A stretch of 40,061 nucleotides of DNA from NCBI GenBank assembly GCA_964611645.1, contig CAZTAO010000043.1:1-40061 (forward strand). The letters run 5' to 3'. The notes beneath the pieces are model-generated. The model was not told where the DNA came from, searched no databases, and was given only the letters and a program-made list of their open reading frames with translations. Of this stretch, positions 32,637 to 40,061 are shown piece by piece. The position numbers were made by a program, and so were the translations under genes. This DNA comes from CAZTAO01 sp964611645. Its GTDB lineage: Bacteria > Armatimonadota > UBA5829. The number at the start of each line of letters is the position of its first letter. The first letter of the stretch is position 1.

Positions 32637-34011
32637 TCCTGTCGTCTCCGTAGAATGTTGTAAGTTGCCACGCATAAAACATCAGCAACGCAAAGAACGC
32701 ATTGTACTTTGCCAAGAAGAACGCAGTCGAGAATGGCAGGGTGATAATCTGGGTTACGACCATAAGATGCACGGCGTAAGCGTGCACATTATACCGGTGT
32801 GGCACATGAGGTATCGTCTTGCGCAAGTCTGCTTCCATTCGCAGTAGGACAACAACCACAAAGACCACGGCGGGGAACCCATATCTAAAAAGCGTATTCA
32901 GTAATCCAAGATCGTTCAGATTGAATCCGCTGTATTCAGGCGTCAATACTTGATCTTCTCCCCCGTGTTGCGCGCCAAATCCGACCAGCCCACTCTTTAA
33001 GAACTCTCTACCGTAGTACGCGATTCCTGCTTCTCTTTCGGATAGAGTTCCACTGCCAGATGCCAGATCATAAGACACACCTGAGTACATGACGTCACCG
33101 AAGGCAACGATACCGCTCAGTAAGCTTGGGGCGAGCGCTACAGTCAGAATGGCTATGGCGATGACTCCACACACTACCTTGCTGAAAGTGCCTCTTGAGA
33201 CCCTGAACAGTATCATCACAAAAGCCACAAGCATGACAACGATATGAATCATCACTTGGCGAGTGATCCACACGAAAATAGTGTAATAAAGGAGAAACGA
33301 CAGCAGAAGCAACAACCACGGCTTGGAGCGGTGAGACTTGCTATGCCCAATGCTTGACAGAACAAAACAGACCAGGAGCAAGCCTTCTTTGTAAAGGATT
33401 TGAACGGGGGCTCTGGTATAGATATCTCGAAGCGCAAAGTCGTCGACGAAATGCGGGACTCCAGTAGAAATCTGAAGTGTTATCAGAATGAACACAAGTG
33501 TTGTCTCAACAAACAGCACATTGAACAGAGCTCTGATAACCCTCGGTCGTGGCTTTAGCAGCATCAAATACGGAAATAGGAGCAAACCACTCAGCAGAAA
33601 ATACATTGTACGCAAGACGCTGAGTATGTCTTCATGGTAGTACAACATTCCACTCAAGATGAGAGGAACGAGAGCAATTGGCACCAGTATCACAATCGCC
33701 TTTGCGTAGAAACCTGCGTAGTATATCCGTCTGCCAAACAGCGGAACCGCGGCGATTATTGATATCAGAACAAAACCAGGAATCACGGCGCACCAGAATG
33801 GCGAGAGCACCTGCCCAACAACTGTACGTTGTACAATCGCCACCTGATTCAACAAGAAGAACAATATCCATAAGAATGCCACCAATAGCCGCTCTCGAGA
33901 GCTCAATGGCGCATCATCTTCGTTCTCGATGCTCGCTATGAAGTTGGGTGATCGATCATTCGGTGGGATTGGCATAGAAGATCGCTCTTGAAACCCTTTA
34001 AGTTGTGTCAT
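32620..34011 (-). CDS. Polytopic membrane protein, probable Wzy-type polysaccharide polymerase
   Basis: A 463-residue protein with about 10-12 hydrophobic helices and a long polar loop near residues 315-375 (YDLASGSGTLSEREAGIAYYGREFL, GFGAQHGGEDQVLTPEYSGFNLNDLGLLNTLFRYG). That layout, with a large loop before the last helices, is typical of O-antigen polymerases and ligases. Wzy sequences are poorly conserved, so the call rests on topology and on having Wzx in the same operon. It would polymerise repeat units on the outer face of the inner membrane. The start is uncertain: ATG at 34011, TTG at 34047 and ATG at 33975 are possible and none has a strong ribosome site. Confidence 0.78.
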   Translation of the reverse strand: MTQLKGFQERSSMPIPPNDRSPNFIASIENEDDAPLSSRERLLVAFLWILFFLLNQVAIVQRTVVGQVLSPFWCAVIPGFVLISIIAAVPLFGRRIYYAGFYAKAIVILVPIALVPLILSGMLYYHEDILSVLRTMYFLLSGLLLFPYLMLLKPRPRVIRALFNVLFVETTLVFILITLQISTGVPHFVDDFALRDIYTRAPVQILYKEGLLLVCFVLSSIGHSKSHRSKPWLLLLLSFLLYYTIFVWITRQVMIHIVVMLVAFVMILFRVSRGTFSKVVCGVIAIAILTVALAPSLLSGIVAFGDVMYSGVSYDLASGSGTLSEREAGIAYYGREFLKSGLVGFGAQHGGEDQVLTPEYSGFNLNDLGLLNTLFRYGFPAVVFVVVVLLRMEADLRKTIPHVPHRYNVHAYAVHLMVVTQIITLPFSTAFFLAKYNAFFALLMFYAWQLTTFYGDDRNGPRD

Positions 34012-34105
34012 GTGACAAGGCCCGCTTCGTATTCCTCGTTCATCCAACAGTTCTCGAATCAGGCGTGTCTTTGTGGTTTGCGGTGTCCATCATGATACAT
34101 ATCCC

Positions 34106-35416
34106 TCATCTGCGTTTGGGAGGTCGAAGGAGAGAGTTGGATTCTCTCCATACTCCTTTGACCGATCTAACAGCCAGGGATTGAATACGAGACAAGAACA
34201 ACCGGCGGCGAACTATTGCCAAAATGTCCTTACGCGTGGTAGTACTTGCGACGCGATAGTTGAACAACAGTTTCCGGTTGCAGGTGCATGTGGCGGAATC
34301 GCCAGACGCGAGGCAGTGGGACTTCAATCCCTTGTATTCAGGCGAGTATCGCCCCAACTTGCGGCACTCGCTCATAAATGCAGAGAAATCCCGCCTCCGG
34401 CGCTCAACGCCCTGGTTCTCAAAGATGATATTCGGGGCGACCTCTCTTAGCTTTAGAAATCCCAGCGAGCAGGCATCTTGAAGCAATGACGCTGCATTCT
34501 CAGTTCGTGCGATGACGATCGAATCCCCCTGGGGTGATTCAGATATACCCCAAGCATCACCAATCGTGACATCGCAGAAGATATTCATTTTGTCAAAACA
34601 TAGCCTGCATCTTGGAGGAGTGAAGTAATCCTTGGTGCTTGTTCTCAGAGATGACGGGAAATACCGCTTCTGGCCAGAACCCAAATGAAAGCAGACTTCA
34701 CCAGGCCAACCATTGCGAGCCTTAGAGCGATACTCCAGCCCGGCAATATCTTTCAAGGCCAGGCCGGCAGTCAACGCCATGTGGTCAATACACGAATAGA
34801 GCAATGTGCGATCACAGACCAGTCCGATTCGATACTGAATGGTTCTGGCTAGGGCATTTCCGTCCTGTGCTAACACATAAATACCGTGCATCTGGCAGGA
34901 GACGCCGACAGCGGCAATGCGAGCATCGGCTGGTGTTTCGGCCAACACTGCATTTGATGCCACAGGGCAGTATTTCGATCCCTGCGCCGCCAATATCTGC
35001 TGGCCTGTTCTAGCCAAAGCAGCTCTGGGACGCAGTGAACCGTCATTTGGCATGGCGGTCACCATTGCCGCATCAATCTTACCGGTTTCCAACAAGAACA
35101 GCAGCAAAGCACTGACGACGCCACCGCTTTGTCCCCCGGCGCGAACCGAATCGTTGATAGCGTGGCCAACATAAGCACCATGGACCTTGCCCTTGAACGG
35201 GTCAACGTGTTCGGGCAAGTCCAGGTCGAACCCTGCGCCCGTACATACCTTCCGGCATCTTCCGCACACTATGCACTTTTCATCCCTTATCAGAGGCAGT
35301 AATAACCCAGCAGGCGTCTCGCACATTTCGATAGCCTTTGTCGGGCAAACCGCTACGCAGGTCCCGCATTGTGTACAGAGAACCGAGTCAACGACACTCC
35401 TGATCGTGTCAGTCAT
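34106..35416 (-). CDS. F420 hydrogenase/dehydrogenase beta-subunit family iron-sulfur protein
   Basis: A 436-residue protein. The N-terminus has two 4Fe-4S motifs, CTQCGTCVAVCP (about 14-25) and CIVCGRCRKVC (about 48-58). The FrhB N- and C-terminal domains follow (GQSGGVVSALLLFLLETG, GSKYCPVASN, VGVSCQMHGIY, CRLCFDKMNIFCDVTIGDAWG). FrhB-type proteins bind a flavin and move electrons. Homologues in polysaccharide operons commonly sit beside pyruvyltransferase genes, as here. No F420 biosynthesis gene is in view, and the actual electron carrier and substrate are unknown. The ATG overlaps the upstream stop by 8 bases, with GGGGGCGAG just before it, so the two genes are tightly coupled. Confidence 0.9.
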   Translation of the reverse strand: MTDTIRSVVDSVLCTQCGTCVAVCPTKAIEMCETPAGLLLPLIRDEKCIVCGRCRKVCTGAGFDLDLPEHVDPFKGKVHGAYVGHAINDSVRAGGQSGGVVSALLLFLLETGKIDAAMVTAMPNDGSLRPRAALARTGQQILAAQGSKYCPVASNAVLAETPADARIAAVGVSCQMHGIYVLAQDGNALARTIQYRIGLVCDRTLLYSCIDHMALTAGLALKDIAGLEYRSKARNGWPGEVCFHLGSGQKRYFPSSLRTSTKDYFTPPRCRLCFDKMNIFCDVTIGDAWGISESPQGDSIVIARTENAASLLQDACSLGFLKLREVAPNIIFENQGVERRRRDFSAFMSECRKLGRYSPEYKGLKSHCLASGDSATCTCNRKLLFNYRVASTTTRKDILAIVRRRLFLSRIQSLAVRSVKGVWRESNSLLRPPKRR

Positions 35417-36719
35417 TCTCGCCCCCAGCGACCCTGTGTATCGTGTCTGCTACTCTATCAAAAAGAGCGCTCACTTCGTCCTGCAACTGTTGAGCCTTGC
35501 CAAGGATAGCCATGCGTTGCTGGTGTCGTTCTGCCCATCCTTTCTCAAATGTCTCGATCAATGCGCCCGCATCAAGGTTCTGGCATTCATGAACTGCATC
35601 CTCCATGCCAAACAGGGAAAACAGCTCTCGATATTTGTGCGACCAACTCACTGCCATTCCAGGAATCCCTTGGGACAGACCGAATACCAAGGAGTGGAAC
35701 CGCGACCCTATCAGGTAGTCAAATCGGCCAATCAAGGCTTTCATTTCTTCAGCGGTAAGATATTGTCGGGTTGTGAAACAACGCTCAGGCTTGCCTACCG
35801 AAGCGGCAACCAGACCACAAAGATACCGGTCATCCAGGCGGTCGGAACTGCTGATCACATTCGCCTGTAGTACGATATCCACATCGTGCGTTGCTTGGCA
35901 GTGCGTGATCAGATCTAGCAGCGCCTTGAGATATCTGTTCCCAGAACCCTTGCCCAGAACCCTTCTGTAAACATTCATGTTGGGAGCGATTCCAATAATC
36001 GGTCGGCTCAGTGAGCACCCCATGCCCCTCAAAATATGCTCGCCTTGCTCCGCAGTCCCGCCTTGAAATCCGAACACTATGTCAGGAGTCACCGGAATGG
36101 AGTAGATCGGCTTCTCCAACGCTTGCTCCAAAAACCTAGAGGAGATCTCGTCGCGCGAGTAGAAAGAAGCACCATCACTAATCAGAAGGTGCCTGACAGC
36201 CTGTCGCACCTGTGGTTTGTCAAAACTCCCCCATGCCTGCGGCAAGAACACAACTGGCTTACCGTTGTGTCGAAAGTAACTCATCAGCCAATCAATGTTA
36301 CGAAACTTACCGATGCCCCATTCGTCGCCGTAGCAGAAGCCACTGACGTCAACTAGCGCATCAAGACCTGACGTACTACGTTTAACGTAATGTACAAGTG
36401 CTCTTTTCATTAGCCGAGTCGTCACAAAAGCGTAGCGCATTTCCCTGGGATCTCGAGTCCGGCAAAGTTCCAACAAACACCACAAAAGCAAACTAACACG
36501 TTCTGCTTTACGCCAACGCAAGAGCGCATCTATCTTTTCAAATGGCAATCGAAAGAGAGAGAATCCAGAGTCCAAGGCCGGGCGGCAATCACGCTGGGAG
36601 GGGCGCCATAGGAAGAACTCACATTCGGGCAGCCGTTTGGTCAACTCCGTTTGCACCGTTCGCGCCATGGCTTCGGCACCCTTGTTCACAAACCCGGCTC
36701 CTTTGATGATGATGTTCAT
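35409..36719 (-). CDS. Polysaccharide pyruvyl transferase family protein
   Basis: A 436-residue protein with the PS_pyruv_trans fold, GT-B-like. Features: IIIKGAGFVNKGAEAMARTV at the N-terminus, DALVDVSGFCYGDEWG, PVVFLPQAWGSFDKP, FYSRDEISSRFLEQAL, TPDIVFGF, IIGIAPNMNVY and the C-terminal DYLIGSRFHSLVFGLSQGIPGMAVSWSHKYRELFSLFGM, where RFH is the family hallmark. Characterised members attach a ketal pyruvate from phosphoenolpyruvate to a sugar, adding negative charge. The ATG overlaps the flippase stop as ATGA. A C-terminal helical tail (about 400-436) follows the catalytic region. Confidence 0.92.
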   Translation of the reverse strand: MNIIIKGAGFVNKGAEAMARTVQTELTKRLPECEFFLWRPSQRDCRPALDSGFSLFRLPFEKIDALLRWRKAERVSLLLWCLLELCRTRDPREMRYAFVTTRLMKRALVHYVKRSTSGLDALVDVSGFCYGDEWGIGKFRNIDWLMSYFRHNGKPVVFLPQAWGSFDKPQVRQAVRHLLISDGASFYSRDEISSRFLEQALEKPIYSIPVTPDIVFGFQGGTAEQGEHILRGMGCSLSRPIIGIAPNMNVYRRVLGKGSGNRYLKALLDLITHCQATHDVDIVLQANVISSSDRLDDRYLCGLVAASVGKPERCFTTRQYLTAEEMKALIGRFDYLIGSRFHSLVFGLSQGIPGMAVSWSHKYRELFSLFGMEDAVHECQNLDAGALIETFEKGWAERHQQRMAILGKAQQLQDEVSALFDRVADTIHRVAGGEND

Positions 36720-38260
36720 TCCTTTACCGGTGCCTCATTCCGAGTGGCTGGCTCTACCCCGGATTCCTTCAGAATCATCCTCGCCGTTTCACGGATGGAT
36801 TGCCGGCGCAAGGATAACCCAATATAGATCAACACAAATATGCCCAAGCCCATTACATGCGAAATGAACGAATCGCTTGGCCAAGCGTATTTCAAAAGAA
36901 CTAGTGCCACCCCGGCCGCCGCGACGGTCGCCAACGGAGGAAGAAGCGTTAGAAAGAAAAGAGATACCGTAACGTGCGTCTTGGGAAAGCAGTAGAATAG
37001 CGATGGGACCAGAATTACATAGTTGGCGATGGCGTATGACATGGCAACTCCTTGGATGCCGTACGGAATCCCCACGATGAATGAGGCGACGCAGACAATC
37101 GCGTTAAACAGGCCCCAATAGAAGTATCGACGCGCTAACCCGCAGCTCATGAGCACCAAGCCACGGGTGCTGGCGAGTACCTGGACAAACCCGGCGATCG
37201 CCAGGATGCGGAACACGGGAACCGCCCCCAGCCACTTGGGGCCGAGTAAATTACGAATCAGAAAATCTGCCTCGATCACGCAATACACCGTCAAAGGCAT
37301 CGTCAGAGACGCCATAATGTCGAGAAGGCGTTGGTAGTACTTTGCATAGCGCTCCGGATCGTTCCGAAGCGCGCTGAGAGCCGGCAGGGCGACATCGTTC
37401 AGAGGTCCCCGGACCTGACCTATTGGCAGCATGAACAACTGGTATGCCCTTGAGTAAAGGCCCAATGCGTCGGCGCCGATAAATCGGCCAATCAGAATAT
37501 TGTCGGCATTGCGTGAGAAATAGTTGATGAAATTGAATCCAGTCAGATGCCCGCCGAATTTGAGCATCTCGCGCACACCAGTGCCCTTCCTCATCTTTCC
37601 GGGAATCCATGGGCAGAACACAAACGTCAGCAGTGTTACAGCTAGCGCATTGGACAGCGTTCCTACGACTAGCGCCCAGTAGCGCAAGCCATAAAGCGCA
37701 AGCAGGATCGTTACAACCAAAGCGATGACTTGCGAAGCGATCCGGATGCCTGCCAGCGTTCCGAAGCGCATGTGGCGCCTTTGAAGGGCTTGGTGCTGCA
37801 GTGTCAGGCCACTAATGATGAACGTGAATGAGAGCGCCGCCGTGACTGCAGTTAGTTCCGGCTTGCCATAGAACCGGGCGACCAGCGGTGAACCAGCGAG
37901 AACGCAAAGCCCGAATGCCACGCTGATCAACACATTGATCCAGAACAGTGTGCTGATCTGTTCTTGGGTAATCTCAGCTTTCTGCACAGTTGCCATAGAA
38001 AGGCCTGCTTCCGTGAACATCGTGGCGAATCCTACTACCACAGTGACCATGCCAATGAGGCCGAAATCGGCAGGCGTCAGCAACCTAGCAAGAACAGCCG
38101 TGCTACCCACACCGAGTACAAACTTAGCGCCTTGGCTACCCAGGGTGGTTATGCCGCCGCGGACGGACTTCTTGGTCAGTTCGCGGGTCAGATGCTCAGA
38201 ATTGAAGAGCTCGTCAGGCGTTAGCCGCAACACATCACGTTCTCTCCGCGCAATTGCCAA
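36716..38260 (-). CDS. wzx: Wzx-type lipid-linked oligosaccharide flippase (MOP superfamily)
   Basis: A 514-residue protein with about 12-14 membrane helices, of the WzxC/lipopolysaccharide-biosynthesis branch. Seen: GGITTLGSQGAKFVLGVGSTAVLARLLTPADFGLIGM near the N-terminus, LQHQALQRRHMRFG, GFNFINYFSRNADNILIGRFIGADALGLYSRAYQLFMLP and VAMSYAIANYVILVPSL. It would move the completed lipid-linked repeat to the periplasmic face. The start is TTG at 38260, supported by AGGAG 7 bases upstream. It lies 31 bases after the epimerase gene and shares an ATGA with the pyruvyl transferase gene. Confidence 0.93.
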   Translation of the reverse strand: MAIARRERDVLRLTPDELFNSEHLTRELTKKSVRGGITTLGSQGAKFVLGVGSTAVLARLLTPADFGLIGMVTVVVGFATMFTEAGLSMATVQKAEITQEQISTLFWINVLISVAFGLCVLAGSPLVARFYGKPELTAVTAALSFTFIISGLTLQHQALQRRHMRFGTLAGIRIASQVIALVVTILLALYGLRYWALVVGTLSNALAVTLLTFVFCPWIPGKMRKGTGVREMLKFGGHLTGFNFINYFSRNADNILIGRFIGADALGLYSRAYQLFMLPIGQVRGPLNDVALPALSALRNDPERYAKYYQRLLDIMASLTMPLTVYCVIEADFLIRNLLGPKWLGAVPVFRILAIAGFVQVLASTRGLVLMSCGLARRYFYWGLFNAIVCVASFIVGIPYGIQGVAMSYAIANYVILVPSLFYCFPKTHVTVSLFFLTLLPPLATVAAAGVALVLLKYAWPSDSFISHVMGLGIFVLIYIGLSLRRQSIRETARMILKESGVEPATRNEAPVKE

Positions 38261-38290
38261 CAGCGCTCTCCTGTGTGACTCTTCTCCAAA

Positions 38291-39394
38291 TCACTCATCC
38301 CACTTCCCCAACAACCGATCAATTATCCGCTCCGCCGTCTTCCCGTCCCAGAGCGGGATGGGGTTGCTCTGCTTCCAGTTTCCAGACATCAGCCGGTCCC
38401 AGGCGCTCCGGATGAGGCTGGGATCGTTGCCTACCAGTTCGCTGCTGCCGAGTTCCACCGTCACGGGGCGCTCCGTGTTGAACCGCAGGGTCAGGCAGGG
38501 CACGCCCAGAACGGATGTCTCCTCCTGGATGCCGCCGGAGTCGGTGAGAACGACCCTCGCAGACTGGATCATTCTGAGGTTGTCCCTATACCCCAGCGGT
38601 GGAATCAGCCGAAACTGGTCGGACTGGGGGATAACGATCCCGGAATCGTCCAGCCTGGCTCGTGTCCTCGGGTGAACGGCAAAGACGAAGGGAATGTCTC
38701 CTGAAAGCTCCAGCAGAACGCCCATCAAACGCTTCAGTACGTCGGGATCATCCACATTGGACGGCCTGTGCAATGTCAGATAGACGTAACCACCCGGCTG
38801 GAGACCGAGATCACCCAGTATGGTCGTCTCATTCAGAGTGGGCAGTTGCTGATACAAAGCATCCATCATGATGTTGCCAACCAGCCACATTCGCTCGCGC
38901 GGATGCCCTTCCTTGGCTAGGTGGAAGAGGCCGTCAGGGTCCGACACAAACAGGAGATCGGACAAGGAATCGGTGACAATCCGGTTTATCTCCTCGGGCA
39001 TTGTACGGTCCCCGCTTCGCAGACCGGCTTCCACGTGCGCCACTGGCACGTTCAGCTTCGCCGCCGCCAGCGCACAGGCCATGGTGGAGGTGACATCTCC
39101 CACTACTATCACTCCCCTGGGCTTCGGGTCGCTCAGCAGTAATCGCTCGTAGGATTCGAGGATTCTGGCGGTCTGTTCGCCCTGGCTTCCGGAACCTACA
39201 GCCAAGTTCACATCAGGAGCGGGCATGCCAAGTTCCCGGAGGAACGCGCCAGACATAGCCTCGTCGTAGTGCTGACCGGTGTGTATGAGCCTTAGGCCGA
39301 ATGTGCCGTCAGCCGCCAAGGCGCGCGCCAATGGCGCCATCTTGATCATGTTCGGCCGGGTGCCTATTATGCCATCGACTGGAATACGCTTCAT
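38291..39394 (-). CDS. wecB: UDP-N-acetylglucosamine 2-epimerase homologue, first operon gene
   Basis: A 367-residue non-hydrolysing epimerase homologue. Motifs: GIIGTRPNMIKMAPLA, IHTGQHYDEAMS, VVGDVTSTMACALAA, HVEAGLRSGDRTMPEEINR, LTLHRPSNVDD and TDSGGIQEETSVLGVPCLTLR. It is clearly diverged from the epimerase at 18496 (for example LHRPSN rather than AHRREN). It may act on a different UDP-HexNAc, such as a 2,3-diacetamido or deoxy form. The start at 39394 has AAGGAG 7 bases upstream; the open frame continues to 39553 but has no ribosome site there and overlaps the promoter. It heads the operon, with the flippase gene 30 bases downstream. Confidence 0.92.
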   Translation of the reverse strand: MKRIPVDGIIGTRPNMIKMAPLARALAADGTFGLRLIHTGQHYDEAMSGAFLRELGMPAPDVNLAVGSGSQGEQTARILESYERLLLSDPKPRGVIVVGDVTSTMACALAAAKLNVPVAHVEAGLRSGDRTMPEEINRIVTDSLSDLLFVSDPDGLFHLAKEGHPRERMWLVGNIMMDALYQQLPTLNETTILGDLGLQPGGYVYLTLHRPSNVDDPDVLKRLMGVLLELSGDIPFVFAVHPRTRARLDDSGIVIPQSDQFRLIPPLGYRDNLRMIQSARVVLTDSGGIQEETSVLGVPCLTLRFNTERPVTVELGSSELVGNDPSLIRSAWDRLMSGNWKQSNPIPLWDGKTAERIIDRLLGKWDE

Positions 39395-39506
39395 CCAGCG
39401 TCTCCTTGGTAGAGCCGACTGTTCACAATAGCCTCTGAATATCTCGCCATCATTCCTGAAATCCCCTGACACCACTCTGGTAGGTTCACCACTTACTATA
39501 TCATTC

Positions 39507-39536
39507 ATCATACCACGAGTGGCCCTATCCCGACAA
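39507..39536 (-). promoter_or_regulatory. Candidate promoter of the polysaccharide operon
   Basis: On the - strand TTGTCG (39536-39531) is 18 bases from an extended -10, TGG-TATGAT (TATGAT at 39512-39507). Transcription would start near 39500, giving a leader of about 106 bases before the ATG at 39394. The leader contains AGTGGTG twice (about 39466-39490) but no JUMPstart-like motif. A second -10-like TATAGT lies just downstream. Confidence 0.5.
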
Positions 39537-39675
39537 GCCCGGGCGAAGCTCAAGTATTGAGAGAGTTCAGTTCTCTGGGAATGGCATGAATTGTGGTATT
39601 TCAGGTTGCTGAAAGAAACTTAAAAAGTTGCCTCAAAAAGCATGAATCAGGTAGGTGGACGTCTAAGTAGTCCAT
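39537..39675. other. Short intergenic region between the operon and the IS66-type element
   Basis: No gene seen. It should contain the left end of the IS66-type element, but the terminal repeat cannot be defined because the right end is outside the window. Small hairpins are present (AGAGA...TCTCT near 39560 and AACTT-AAA-AAGTT near 39625). Confidence 0.4.
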
Positions 39676-40061
39676 GTGAGTGGACTGGATGAGCTGACAA
39701 AAGAAGAGTTGTTGAGGCTGGTGATCAGGCTGGACGAGACAGTGCAGGCTCAGCAGAAGCAAATTGCCGAGCTGAGTGCTGTGGTGGAGCGTCAGGCGCA
39801 GCGTATCACGGAGCTTGAGGAGGAGGTTGCGCGTCTGCGTGGGGGGCGTCCGGGGTCAGATATGTGCATCAAGCCCAGCGTTCCCAAGAAGGAGAAAGGG
39901 CCTCGCAAGAAGCGCGAGCATTCTTTCGCGCGCAAGAATCTGGCGGCTGACGAGATATGTGTTCATGCTTTCGATGTATGTCCTGACTGTGGCAGGAAAC
40001 TCTCGGGCGGATCGGTGAAATGGCGCCATCAGGTGACGGATATCGCGCCAGTCAAGGCCAA
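39676..40061 (+). CDS. IS66-family transposase, N-terminal part, cut by window end
   Basis: An open frame of 128 codons running off the window. The N-terminus is a coiled coil (LTKEELLRLVIRLDETVQ, ITELEEEVARLRG), followed by the linker KPSVPKKEKGPRKKREHSF and a zinc finger VCPDCGRKLSGGSVKWRHQV, all typical of IS66-type TnpC. The start is the GTG at 39676; an in-frame TAA at 39664 excludes anything further upstream. No clear Shine-Dalgarno sequence is present. The catalytic domain lies beyond the window, so intactness is unknown. Confidence 0.85.
   Translation, partial: MSGLDELTKEELLRLVIRLDETVQAQQKQIAELSAVVERQAQRITELEEEVARLRGGRPGSDMCIKPSVPKKEKGPRKKREHSFARKNLAADEICVHAFDVCPDCGRKLSGGSVKWRHQVTDIAPVKA

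Noticed and set aside
38261..39553. Longer start for the first epimerase at 39553
   Set aside because: The additional 53 residues lack any family similarity, overlap the predicted promoter, and have no ribosome site, unlike ATG 39394 with AAGGAG.

Overview
The window looks like chromosomal DNA of a diderm (outer-membrane) bacterium with moderately high GC. The best taxonomic clue is the gene at 3029-4861: a signal peptide, one SLH domain, a coiled coil and a C-terminal beta-barrel ending in Phe. This SLH-porin architecture belongs to diderm Terrabacteria (Armatimonadota, Negativicutes, Deinococcota, Cyanobacteria). Armatimonadota is my best guess, but nothing here proves it.

Layout. (1) 377-2711, + strand: three overlapping genes, DUF2924 protein, large serine recombinase and a small helix-turn-helix protein, forming a site-specific recombination module. 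(2) 2763-4906, +: a promoter, an unreported-looking 47-codon reading frame and the SLH-porin gene. (3) 5037-6380, -: an AlbA_2/HATPase regulator whose transcript appears leaderless and whose 3' end lies in an 11-bp tandem repeat. (4) 6396-7305: non-coding DNA with repeat blocks and an intrinsic terminator. (5) 7306-13060, -: three genes for exported proteins, namely a small beta-sandwich-like protein, a 1435-residue parallel beta-helix protein with a C-terminal HExxH site, and a HEAT-like lipoprotein. (6) 13388-14485, +: a DDE transposase, followed by further copies of the same repeat blocks up to about 15150. (7) 15184-39394, -: a 20-gene surface-polysaccharide operon. (8) 39676 to the end, +: the start of an IS66-type transposase.

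The polysaccharide operon has the full logic of a Wzx/Wzy pathway. A WecA/TagO-type phosphoglycosyltransferase and two UDP-GlcNAc 2-epimerase homologues supply and prime the sugar. Three GT4 and two GT2 enzymes extend it. A Wzx flippase and a Wzy-like polymerase export and polymerise it. Modifying enzymes include a pyruvyltransferase homologue, a CapK-like adenylate-forming ligase, a SAM methyltransferase, a heparinase II/III protein, a bi-domain oxidoreductase, CapA and YdcF. Three members have no obvious job: a membrane-anchored minimal nucleotidyltransferase, a thymidylate-kinase-like P-loop protein and an F420-dehydrogenase-beta-like Fe-S protein. Many genes overlap by 4-22 bases, so one long transcript with translational coupling is likely. 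A candidate promoter lies about 110 bases upstream of the first gene. No Wzz, Wza or tyrosine kinase is visible.

The observations I find most worth following are the beta-helix/HExxH fusion, the membrane nucleotidyltransferase, the repeated 3'-end modules with a conserved terminator stem and a changed loop, the WecA homologue lacking the usual GDxGS aspartate, and the small reading frame in the porin leader.
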